Shown: in pieces, positions 5,876-11,767 of the stretch
Position numbering within the stretch: position 1 is the stretch's first letter
Layout: each line of letters starts with the position of its first letter
Notes under the pieces: model-generated
What the model was told of the DNA's origin: nothing
The model's input: the letters and a program-made list of their open reading frames with translations, nothing else
The model's database searches: none
Program-made: the position numbers and the translations under genes
DNA from: an uncultured Clostridia bacterium
GTDB lineage: Bacteria > Bacillota > Clostridia > Oscillospirales > Ruminococcaceae
Assembly (NCBI GenBank): GCA_947588775.1
Contig: CANPZQ010000058.1
Location: 1 to 11,767, forward strand
Length of the DNA stretch: 11,767 bases
Direction: 5' to 3'

Positions 5876-6853
5876 ATGTACGATAACATCACTCTCGAAA
5901 AGGGACTTTACAACATCAGCGGAAAGAGCTTCACCGAGGCTCTTCGCGAACTCGACGCGGACGAAAACTATGTCGGAACCGAGCTTGAGGGCCTCGACGC
6001 CTACGAACGTCAGCTCAAGCGTTTCGACATCCGCGTTTCCGGACCCGACTCGGACAGGGTCGAGAAGTTCTTCAGAACCACCCAGTCCGCAATCCTCTTC
6101 CCCGAATACGTCCGCCGCTGCATTAAGGCGGGCATGGACGGCGCGTCGGTGCTTCCCGAAATCGTCGCCGCAACCACCTACGCCGACGGCGTAGACTACC
6201 GCGGGCTTTCAATCACCGACAAGGGCGCGGATACCGCCATCGCCGCCGGTGCGGAAATCCCCGTTACCTCCGTTACAAACGCCGAAGCCGCCGTCGCCCT
6301 CTCAAAGTACGGCAGGCAGATTCAGACGGTTTACGAGGTTCTGAGAAAACAGCGGCTCGACCTCTTCGGCGTTGTCCTTAAGGCCACCGGCGCGAAGATT
6401 TCCGGCGTAATCAACAACGCCGCCGCAGAGGTTCTCGCAAACGGCGTTGAAAAGAAGCCGCTTATCGGCGACGCCCTCACCTATGCCGACCTCGCCGCCT
6501 TCTGGGCCTCGATGGAGGGTCACAACATGAGCGCGATGCTCGTTTCCCCGAAGGTAATGGCGAATATCCTCGCGATGGATGAAATGAGATACGCGAGCGG
6601 CAAGATTTCCGGCGGAACCGTCGAAACTCCCTACGGCGTAAAGCTCGTTAAGTGCTCCGGCCTTTCCGATGACTACGCCATCGGCGTAGACGCTTCGAGC
6701 GCGCTCGAGATGGTTCTCGGAAGCGACGTCGTCGTCGACAGCGACAAGCTTATCTCCTCGCAGATCGACAGCATCGCGTTCAGCGTGACGGTCGGCTTCG
6801 CGAAGATTTACAGCTCCGCCGTGATGGTGCTCTCAACCGTCAAGGCAGGCTGA
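5876..6853 (+). CDS. Major capsid protein (HK97-fold)
   Basis: This is the shell protein of the procapsid. It has 325 residues from ATG 5876, which has AAAGGAAA about 7 bases upstream. A longer in-frame start at 5795 lies inside the protease gene and is rejected. The N-terminal region (SFTEALRELDADENYVGTE, then LDAYERQLKRFDI, then FFRTTQSAILFPEYVRR) is typical of Firmicute phage coat proteins. The middle (about 100-260) and the C-terminus (DSIAFSVTVGFAKIYSSAV, about 298-316) fit the P- and A-domain layout. The helical first ~70 residues could be the part removed by the protease. It is followed by a stable hairpin, which may raise its mRNA level relative to downstream genes. Confidence 0.9.
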   Translation: MYDNITLEKGLYNISGKSFTEALRELDADENYVGTELEGLDAYERQLKRFDIRVSGPDSDRVEKFFRTTQSAILFPEYVRRCIKAGMDGASVLPEIVAATTYADGVDYRGLSITDKGADTAIAAGAEIPVTSVTNAEAAVALSKYGRQIQTVYEVLRKQRLDLFGVVLKATGAKISGVINNAAAEVLANGVEKKPLIGDALTYADLAAFWASMEGHNMSAMLVSPKVMANILAMDEMRYASGKISGGTVETPYGVKLVKCSGLSDDYAIGVDASSALEMVLGSDVVVDSDKLISSQIDSIAFSVTVGFAKIYSSAVMVLSTVKAG

Positions 6854-6863
6854 TAAAAACAGG

Positions 6864-6892
6864 GCGGGAGGCGGCCGAAACCCGCTTCCCGC
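6864..6892 (+). terminator. Hairpin between capsid and connector genes
   Basis: GCGGGAGGCGG (6864-6874) pairs with CCGCTTCCCGC (6882-6892) with one G-U pair and a 7-base loop. Only TTT follows, so it is a poor terminator. It more likely stabilises the upstream capsid mRNA or partly attenuates transcription, which would suit the need for many capsid copies. Confidence 0.5.
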
Positions 6893-6923
6893 CGCCCTTT
6901 AAAAACGAAAGGAGTTTTATTTT

Positions 6924-7301
6924 TTGGAAAGACTTGACATATTGAAAATCACCGAGGAATTCAAAAAGCTTTCGCAGCTTTCGGAGGACGAGCTGCCGCG
7001 TTACAATTCCGTAATCGCCTCGGCGAAGGCGTATTTTGAGAGGCTTCTTCGGCGCGAACCCTTGGAGGAGGAAGCGGAGCTTTGCACATACGCGTGCGCC
7101 TGCAAGGCGTTTTTTGTGTATACCGTTTTGCGGGCGTCGGAGTTTAAAACCTTTTCCTCCTCGACGGGCGGGCTTTACACGAGAATTTCGGAGGACACGA
7201 CCGTGAAATTCGCCGAAAGGCTCTATAAAAACGCGCTGGCCGCGCTTCCCGAGGGGCTTGTAAGGGACTGCGGCTTTGTGTTTGAAAGCACGGAGGGCTG
7301 A
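6924..7301 (+). CDS. Putative head-tail connector
   Basis: This is a small, mostly helical protein of 125 residues directly after the capsid gene, the position where tailed phages encode the first connector (gp6/gp15/YqbG type), which docks on the portal. I see no signature motif, so the call rests on size, helical character and place. Three cysteines cluster in ELCTYACACKAF (about 52-63). The start is TTG, nine bases after AAAGGAG. The stop codon is four bases before the next gene, whose ribosome binding site lies in its last codons, so the two are probably coupled. Confidence 0.6.
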   Translation: MERLDILKITEEFKKLSQLSEDELPRYNSVIASAKAYFERLLRREPLEEEAELCTYACACKAFFVYTVLRASEFKTFSSSTGGLYTRISEDTTVKFAERLYKNALAALPEGLVRDCGFVFESTEG

Positions 7302-7305
7302 TTAT

Positions 7306-8046
7306 ATGCCGGACTACGGATTGAACGCGCTTAAAACCGCGCTCGAAGGGATTTTCGACAGGGTTCTGGACCTCTTTGACGGAATAAATATCAGCGAACA
7401 CAGAAACGAAACGCTCTGCTTCGCCGGCGTCGGGGGATATAAGCTCGAAAGGGCAGTATACGGCGGAAACGCGCCCTGCGAGGTCGTTTTTTCGGTCAGG
7501 GCTCTCGGCTCAAGGACGATGTCGGCGGTGGATTTGAGCGCGCTCTTCGACGAAAAAGCCCTGCCGGCAATCGAGGGCTGCGGGCTGGATATTGTATCGA
7601 TAAAAAGGCAGATGTGCGCCTATTCAAAGGAGCAGCAGCGGCATGAAATTTTCGCGGACGTTACCGTTAATACAACCGTTTTGTGCGGCGGAGCGGCGCA
7701 GAGCGTCGGCCTCACCGTAGATGGAGAGGAAGTTTCGGGAATGAGCGATTTTCGGGTCGAAAGAAAGCTCAGCGTCGGCGAAACTCCGACCCTTGAAAGC
7801 GGGATAAAAACCCGCGTAATCGGCGAAAAGCCGATGAAAATAACCGCCAAGGGCGTTACGTCGCGCGATGCGGCGGCGGGGATTTATTCGCGGCTCGCGC
7901 CGCTTTTGGGGGCGGGGATTCCGACACTCGTCGCCGTTTCGGGAATGAGCTTCGGAGCGATGATTCTTTCGGGGCTTTCGCTTTACGGCGCAGGGCCGGG
8001 TTTTTCGGGAATCGAGCTTGAATTCTGCGGGGTGAACGAGGCATGA
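7306..8046 (+). CDS. Tail/neck-like protein of phage origin, two-part, function unknown
   Basis: It has 246 residues from ATG 7306, with GGAGGG eight bases upstream; an in-frame GTG at 7276 lies inside the previous gene and is less likely. I cannot name it. Residues 1-128 have the size and alternating strand pattern of tail-completion or tail-terminator proteins. From about 139 a second part begins (VDGEEVSGMSDFRVERKL, then GIKTRVIGEKPMKITAKG), ending in a small hydrophobic/glycine segment (about 207-236) and IELEFCGV. That resembles beta-rich tail tube or GpU-like domains only in general character. A fusion of two tail functions is plausible. It overlaps the next gene by 4 bp, so translation is likely coupled. 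The frame is intact. Confidence 0.5.
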   Translation: MPDYGLNALKTALEGIFDRVLDLFDGINISEHRNETLCFAGVGGYKLERAVYGGNAPCEVVFSVRALGSRTMSAVDLSALFDEKALPAIEGCGLDIVSIKRQMCAYSKEQQRHEIFADVTVNTTVLCGGAAQSVGLTVDGEEVSGMSDFRVERKLSVGETPTLESGIKTRVIGEKPMKITAKGVTSRDAAAGIYSRLAPLLGAGIPTLVAVSGMSFGAMILSGLSLYGAGPGFSGIELEFCGVNEA

Positions 8047-8981
8047 ACCATACGGTTTCGCTTTCGGTTCGCGTCGACGGCAGAAAAATCACCTTCGACA
8101 GCGGCTGCATAAGCTTTCGCTTTGAAAAGGAGCGTTACACGCCCTATACAACCCTTCGCGCAAAATGGCACTGCCCGCGCGGCGACATTTTCGGAGAAAT
8201 CGACGAGGTCGAATTCAAAATTGACGGCGTTACCCGCCATCACGGCTACCCGGTTTCCTGCGGGGTGGAGCACGGCGCGAAAAGCGCGGTTTTAAGCATT
8301 GAGAGCCGGGGCTTTTCCGCCGCCCTCGCCCAAAACCAGTGCGCCGACGGAATGATGACCGACGTAAACCTTGAAAGCCTTATGGCGGCGGGCGAAGCCT
8401 TCCCCGAGGTCGACTACCAGACCGACACGCCTGAAGTCAATTATGTAAACTACTACAACGCCACAAGCTCTTGGGAGGCGGTCGTCTGCTACGCGATTCG
8501 CGCCTCGGGATATTACCCCTATATCGCGGGGTGCAACACCGTAAGAATAGAGCCTCCCGAGGACTACGGCGAGCTTATAATCAACTCAAAAGACTTGATT
8601 TACCGCGGGCATTTTTCCGACCACTCGAAGATTATTTCCCGCATAACCGAAAAGGACGTCGACGGAACGCCGGACGCCTTCGAGGCGGAAAACCTCTTTG
8701 CCGCGCAGGCAAAAATCGTTAGGCGCCGCGAAATCCCCTTCGACCACGAGTGGATTATGGATTCGGAGGCGGGGCTCGGGTATATGATCGACTACTCGAT
8801 GAGGGGCAAGGACGCGGACGTTTTCCGCTACTTCGGCTGCTCCGAGCTCGAGCTCACCGACTTTTTCACCGTCGAGGACATTGACTTCTACGGCGAGGTC
8901 AGCCGCCTTATTATCGAGGGCAGCCCCGCGAGCGGAATTGTCACGACGGTGTGGTGCTACCACGACAATTATTGCTACTGA
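8043..8981 (+). CDS. Baseplate hub-like (gpD/XkdQ-type) tail protein
   Basis: It has 312 residues. The layout resembles hub proteins of contractile phage tails (Mu gp44, PBSX XkdQ, T4 gp27 class): an N-terminal beta domain with VLSIESRGFSAALAQNQ (about 83-99), then SWEAVVCYAIRASGYYPYI (143-161) followed by a short strand TVRIEPP, and a C-terminal beta part with SRLIIEG (287-293) and ending TVWCYHDNY. The resemblance is in pattern and I could not align it. In a phage the hub would sit below a tail tube and tape-measure protein, but neither is encoded here. The ATG overlaps the previous stop (ATGA). It is the last gene of the operon; the terminator begins 10 bases after its stop. Confidence 0.6.
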   Translation: MNHTVSLSVRVDGRKITFDSGCISFRFEKERYTPYTTLRAKWHCPRGDIFGEIDEVEFKIDGVTRHHGYPVSCGVEHGAKSAVLSIESRGFSAALAQNQCADGMMTDVNLESLMAAGEAFPEVDYQTDTPEVNYVNYYNATSSWEAVVCYAIRASGYYPYIAGCNTVRIEPPEDYGELIINSKDLIYRGHFSDHSKIISRITEKDVDGTPDAFEAENLFAAQAKIVRRREIPFDHEWIMDSEAGLGYMIDYSMRGKDADVFRYFGCSELELTDFFTVEDIDFYGEVSRLIIEGSPASGIVTTVWCYHDNYCY

Positions 8982-8990
8982 ATAAAATTT

Positions 8991-9024
8991 TTCGGAAGCC
9001 CAATCTATCGGCTTCCGAATTTTT
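8991..9024. terminator. Bidirectional terminator between converging operons
   Basis: TTCGGAAGCC (8991-9000) pairs perfectly with GGCTTCCGAA (9010-9019) around a 9-base loop, followed by TTTTTATTT on plus. On minus the stem is followed by AAATTTTATT, a weaker tail. It ends the phage-derived operon, and its T-run overlaps the stop codon of the ABC ATPase gene, so it probably serves both operons. Confidence 0.85.
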
Positions 9025-9592
9025 ATTTGTCTATTTTAATAATTTCGCAGCCGAGGGCCTTCGCCTCGTCCTCGGAATGTGTGACAAGTATCAGCGTCCG
9101 CCCCTCCGCCGCTTTCGAAACGCAGCCGACGACGGCCGGGAGCGTCGCCGCGTCGATTCCCTTAAACGGTTCGTCGAGGATTAAAAGCCGGGGCTTTGAG
9201 AGAATCGCCCGGGCAATCGCAACGCGGCGACGTTCGCCCCCCGAAAGCTCCGAAACCGGCTTTTTTGAAAGCTCCCCGCCGATACCGAGGCGTTCAAGCG
9301 TTTTAGAAACGTCGGTCCCTCGCTTTAATACAACGCGGCAGTTCGCCTCGGCGTCGAGCGGCTCAATCAGCCTGTCCTCCTGAAAAACCGCGCCGACGGT
9401 TGTGTTTTCGGGAAGGGCAATTTCCCCCGAATCCGCCTTTTCAAGGCCCATGATTATGTTTAAAAGGGTTGTCTTTCCGGCTCCCGAGCGGCCCATTACC
9501 GCGACGCGGCCGCCGTCGGGGATTTCGAGGCTGAGGTTTTCGAGGACGCGCTGTTCGCCGAAGGATTTGCATATATTATTTAATTTAATCAT
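9023..9592 (-). CDS. ABC transporter ATP-binding protein (NitT/TauT type)
   Basis: This is the ATPase that powers the importer encoded with it. Its 189 residues contain Walker A GRSGAGKTT (34-42), Q-loop VFQED (Q71), signature ELSGGERRR (115-123), Walker B LLILDEP (136-142) and the switch His in VTHSE (H172), so all catalytic parts are present. It is short for SsuB/TauB-like ATPases (about 240-270), mainly because it stops soon after the H-loop and lacks a C-terminal extension; ThiQ-like proteins are also short. It starts 4 bp before the end of the permease gene (ATGA overlap), indicating translational coupling. Its stop codon lies in the shared terminator. The substrate cannot be read from the ATPase. 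Confidence 0.93.
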   Translation of the reverse strand: MIKLNNICKSFGEQRVLENLSLEIPDGGRVAVMGRSGAGKTTLLNIIMGLEKADSGEIALPENTTVGAVFQEDRLIEPLDAEANCRVVLKRGTDVSKTLERLGIGGELSKKPVSELSGGERRRVAIARAILSKPRLLILDEPFKGIDAATLPAVVGCVSKAAEGRTLILVTHSEDEAKALGCEIIKIDK

Positions 9593-10371
9593 TTTTCGCG
9601 CACCCCGGCTTTTCGTTTAATCAGTTTAAGAAGAAGCATGAACAGCTTCTCGAAACAAACGCTTACAAAAATTATCACGGCGGTCCACGCGAGGAGGTCG
9701 CCCGTTTCGAGATAGAGCTTTGCGCGGTAGAGCTTTTCGCCGACCGAGCCGGAGGGGATTCCGATTACCTCTGCGGCGACTCCGCTCTTCCATGAAAGCC
9801 CGAGCGCGACGGAGCATGCGGAGCTTAAAAACGGCAGAACCTGCGGAAAATAGATGTAAATAAGCTTTCGCGCGCGGCCCATGCCGAAAACACGCGCCAT
9901 TTCAGTCAGCTTTTTATCGGTGCTTAAAATGCCCTCCAGAACGCTGAGATAGATAACCGGAAAAACCATCAGAAAGGATATAAACGCGCTTAAATTTTTG
10001 CTCCCGAACCAGATTATCGCGAGAATAATGAAGGAGGCGACGGGAGTGGCCTTTATTACCGAGGTTATCGGCTCCAAAAGGGTGCGGACGAGTTTGAACC
10101 TGCTTGAAACCGCCGCAAGAGCTATCCCCGAAAAGAACGCGGAAAAAAATCCGCAGAGTATCCTCAGAGAGGAAAAAGCGACGGCGGAGCGAAATTCCGG
10201 CTCGCCGATAAGCCCGAGAAGCCGGCGGAACGCCGCGACGGGCGTACAGATGATGATTTCGTTTCCGACCCAAACCGCAATGGCCTCCCAGACTGCAATC
10301 CAGAAGGCCGCGGCGGCAATTTTATATATAATCTTCTTAATTTTATCCTGCTGAGGCGTAGAATTCGTCAT
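9589..10371 (-). CDS. ABC transporter permease (NitT/TauT, SsuC-like)
   Basis: This inner-membrane channel subunit has 260 residues from ATG 10371, with several hydrophobic spans (around 14-35, 67-90, 103-122, 128-148, 179-200, 226-248). The EAA-type loop EMARVFGMGRARKLIYIYFP (157-176) is the contact for the ATPase. The C-terminal GLSWKSGVAAEVIGIPSGSV (191-210) is typical of the SsuC/TauC/ThiX group. A start 39 bases upstream (10410) is also in frame, but GGAGGAG lies nine bases before 10371. The chosen start overlaps the lipoprotein gene by 29 bp, unusually far for a coupled pair. It works with the ATPase and lipoprotein as one importer. Confidence 0.92.
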   Translation of the reverse strand: MTNSTPQQDKIKKIIYKIAAAAFWIAVWEAIAVWVGNEIIICTPVAAFRRLLGLIGEPEFRSAVAFSSLRILCGFFSAFFSGIALAAVSSRFKLVRTLLEPITSVIKATPVASFIILAIIWFGSKNLSAFISFLMVFPVIYLSVLEGILSTDKKLTEMARVFGMGRARKLIYIYFPQVLPFLSSACSVALGLSWKSGVAAEVIGIPSGSVGEKLYRAKLYLETGDLLAWTAVIIFVSVCFEKLFMLLLKLIKRKAGVREK

Positions 10372-11398
10372 CGGGTATTTCTCCTCCGACAGACGACGGG
10401 TCGCTGTCATAAAGTACCTTGAGATAGGCGGAAATGTTCGTTTTCATCTCGTCGCCGGTCTGATGGACGATGTTGCAGTAGGGCAGAGCCTTTTCGGCGA
10501 CGGCGGCCTTTACTATGTCGAACTTTTCAATAAGCGAGGCGGCTTCTGCGGTGTTTTCGTTGACATATTCCACCGAGGCGGCGTAGTCCTCCATGAACTT
10601 TGCGACGGCCTGCGGATACTTTTCCAAAATTTCGCTACGGATAACCGTTACGCCGGTGACAAGCTGTGAGCCGTCGATTTTCTCCCATTCCTCCGTAAGG
10701 TCGAAAGCAATTTGGAGGCCGGTATTTTGGGTCATCGCGACGGTTACATAGGGCTGGGGGAGCACGGCTATCGCGTCGGCGGATTCCGCCATTTTCGCGG
10801 CGACTTCGGTTGCCTCGGAGAGGTATTCGACGGTCAGGTCGTTTTCGGGGTCGAGGCCGTTTGAGCGAAGAATATAGTTAAAGACGTATTCCGGGGTGGT
10901 ACCCTTGCCGGTGGAGTAGACGGTTTTTCCCTTTAAATCGGAAATTTCCGCGAGCGGCGATGTGCTTTCGGAGGAGTTGAGGACGTAGAGCACGCCGAGG
11001 GTGTTGATGTCGAGGACTTTAAGGCCCTTGCCGGTTTTTTTATAGAGCACGGCCGCGAGGTTGCAGGGGATATTCGCGACGTCGACGTCGCCGTTTGTAA
11101 TCAGCCCGACGATTTCGTCTGCCGCGCCGTACATATTAAACTCGTAGTTTTCGGACGCGTCGTCCATCATCTTAACCATACCCATGGTGGTGGGGCCTTT
11201 GAGGGAAGCAACGCGTAGGACGTAAGGTTCTTCGGAGGCTTCGCCGGCGTTGTCCGGGGCATTGTCAGCGGGCTGTTCGTTGTTTTCGGGGACGGAGCCG
11301 GGATTTTCGCCGTCCTTGGGTTCGCTGCCGCACGCCGCGAGGGAAATCGTCATCGCGAGCGCGAGCAGGATTGCGAGAATTTTTTTCATTTTCATCAT
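10343..11398 (-). CDS. ABC transporter substrate-binding lipoprotein (NMT1/SsuA-like)
   Basis: This is the extracellular receptor of the importer. It has 351 residues, with a lipoprotein signal ending in LAAC (lipidated Cys23), then an acidic Asn/Pro/Glu linker (about 24-58) that tethers the domain to the membrane, then a two-lobed binding fold (from VLRVASLKGPTTMGMVKM). Phrases such as LITNGDVDVANIP and LKGKTVYSTGKGTTPEYVF are typical of the NitT/TauT/NMT1 periplasmic-binding superfamily, whose members bind nitrate, sulfonates or pyrimidine precursors. No TPP riboswitch or sulfur gene is nearby, so the substrate is left open. ATG 11398 has AAAGGA seven bases upstream. It is the first gene of the operon, and repeat copy D lies 76 bp upstream. 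Confidence 0.92.
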   Translation of the reverse strand: MMKMKKILAILLALAMTISLAACGSEPKDGENPGSVPENNEQPADNAPDNAGEASEEPYVLRVASLKGPTTMGMVKMMDDASENYEFNMYGAADEIVGLITNGDVDVANIPCNLAAVLYKKTGKGLKVLDINTLGVLYVLNSSESTSPLAEISDLKGKTVYSTGKGTTPEYVFNYILRSNGLDPENDLTVEYLSEATEVAAKMAESADAIAVLPQPYVTVAMTQNTGLQIAFDLTEEWEKIDGSQLVTGVTVIRSEILEKYPQAVAKFMEDYAASVEYVNENTAEAASLIEKFDIVKAAVAEKALPYCNIVHQTGDEMKTNISAYLKVLYDSDPSSVGGEIPDDEFYASAG

Positions 11399-11474
11399 GT
11401 TCAGATCCTTTCTTCCGAGGGGGTAATTGCGGGGTGCGGTGAGGTATGCTTTGGTGGGGGCGGCGGGGGAGGAC

Positions 11475-11556
11475 GGCGCGGGGACGGAGCTTATTTCGCG
11501 GGTCCCACCCGCCCGCCCCCATAGTTTCGCTCTTTCTGCCGCTCCGTCCCCGCGCC
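11475..11556 (-). repeat. Palindromic G-quadruplex repeat, copy D, upstream of ABC operon
   Basis: This 82 bp element has perfect 16 bp arms: 11475-11490 (GGCGCGGGGACGGAGC) and its complement 11541-11556. The arm differs from A/B and from C at several places, always on both sides. The 18-base G-tract core (plus-strand C-runs 11504-11520) is identical to that of copy B, preceded by GCGAAAC on the minus strand. If the operon promoter is upstream, this would be in the 5' leader of the transporter mRNA, with the G-rich strand as RNA. Confidence 0.88.
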
Positions 11557-11767
11557 TTGCATGGGAGGGTAACAGGGGGCTTTGGCGTGAGATACGGGTT
11601 GAGGCATTAAGGGCCTTTTTGTTGGGGCTTCTGAAGGCGACCTTTATGCTCCTATCGTAAATTTATGATAGAGGCACATTTGGGTGCTATGCCTTTTTGT
11701 TGGGGGAACCAACGCCAGCGACAAAACTTGCTTTTCGGACTTCGCGGTCATAAATGACCGACCGCTC
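11557..11767. other. Non-coding stretch with dyads and a 15-bp direct repeat
   Basis: I see no gene. GCCTTTTTGTTGGGG occurs twice (11613-11627 and 11691-11705), 78 bp apart. Between the copies, 11652-11671 is a 20 bp near-perfect dyad (CTATC...GATAG, one mismatched pair) that could be an operator for the minus-strand operon. CGGTCA (11745-11750) and TGACCG (11755-11760) form a perfect hairpin with a TAAA loop. No convincing promoter consensus was found. Confidence 0.45.

Noticed and set aside
1950..9010. Attachment-site direct repeats flanking the phage-derived operon
   Set aside because: Only short shared words such as TTTCGGAA were seen at the two ends, and no integrase or tRNA gene is present.
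11427..11660. 77-residue frame on plus upstream of the ABC operon
   Set aside because: It crosses repeat copy D, has no ribosome binding site and shows no protein-like pattern.
11399..11767. TPP or other riboswitch before the NMT1-like transporter
   Set aside because: No CUGAGA-type TPP core or other recognisable riboswitch signature was found on the minus strand.

Overview
The window looks like chromosome of a fairly GC-rich Firmicute, most likely a gut Clostridia of the Oscillospirales type. This is inferred from AGGA/GGAGG ribosome binding sites, frequent TTG/GTG starts, a LytTR response regulator, a LAAC lipoprotein and a clostridial-style phage head module; no marker gene fixes the taxon. 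There are no tRNA or rRNA genes, no CRISPR array, and no integrase or transposase.

Layout. (1) 1-1300: a LytTR response regulator on the minus strand (480-1202) with its own terminator and no kinase beside it. (2) 1300-1970: about 700 bases without a gene, holding two palindromic repeats, an octamer array, AT-rich leader-like DNA and a strong terminator hairpin. (3) 1982-8981, plus strand: eight packed genes of phage origin. They are small terminase, large terminase, portal, prohead protease, major capsid protein, a putative head-tail connector, an unrecognised tail/neck-like protein and a baseplate-hub-like protein. (4) 8991-9024: a hairpin terminator that appears to serve both converging operons. 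(5) 9023-11398, minus strand: a NitT/TauT-type ABC importer (lipoprotein, permease, ATPase). (6) 11399-11767: non-coding DNA with another copy of the palindromic repeat.

Two things stand out. First, the phage-derived operon contains what is needed to build and fill a capsid, with the expected catalytic residues present and reading frames open. It has no integrase, replication, regulatory, lysis, tape-measure, sheath or fibre gene, and it ends cleanly at a terminator next to a host operon. It may be a streamlined, domesticated particle (gene-transfer-agent-like or satellite-like) rather than a decaying prophage. Its expression looks restrained: a terminator lies just before it, the first ribosome binding site is in a small hairpin, the best first start codon is ATT, and three other genes use TTG or GTG.

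Second, an 82-85 bp intergenic repeat occurs four times (201-282, 1326-1407, 1429-1513, 11475-11556). Each copy has perfect 16-17 bp inverted arms around a loop with a one-nucleotide-loop G-quadruplex motif. The arm sequences differ between copies but remain perfectly complementary, so pairing rather than arm sequence seems conserved. Two copies form an inverted pair, and one lies just upstream of the ABC operon.
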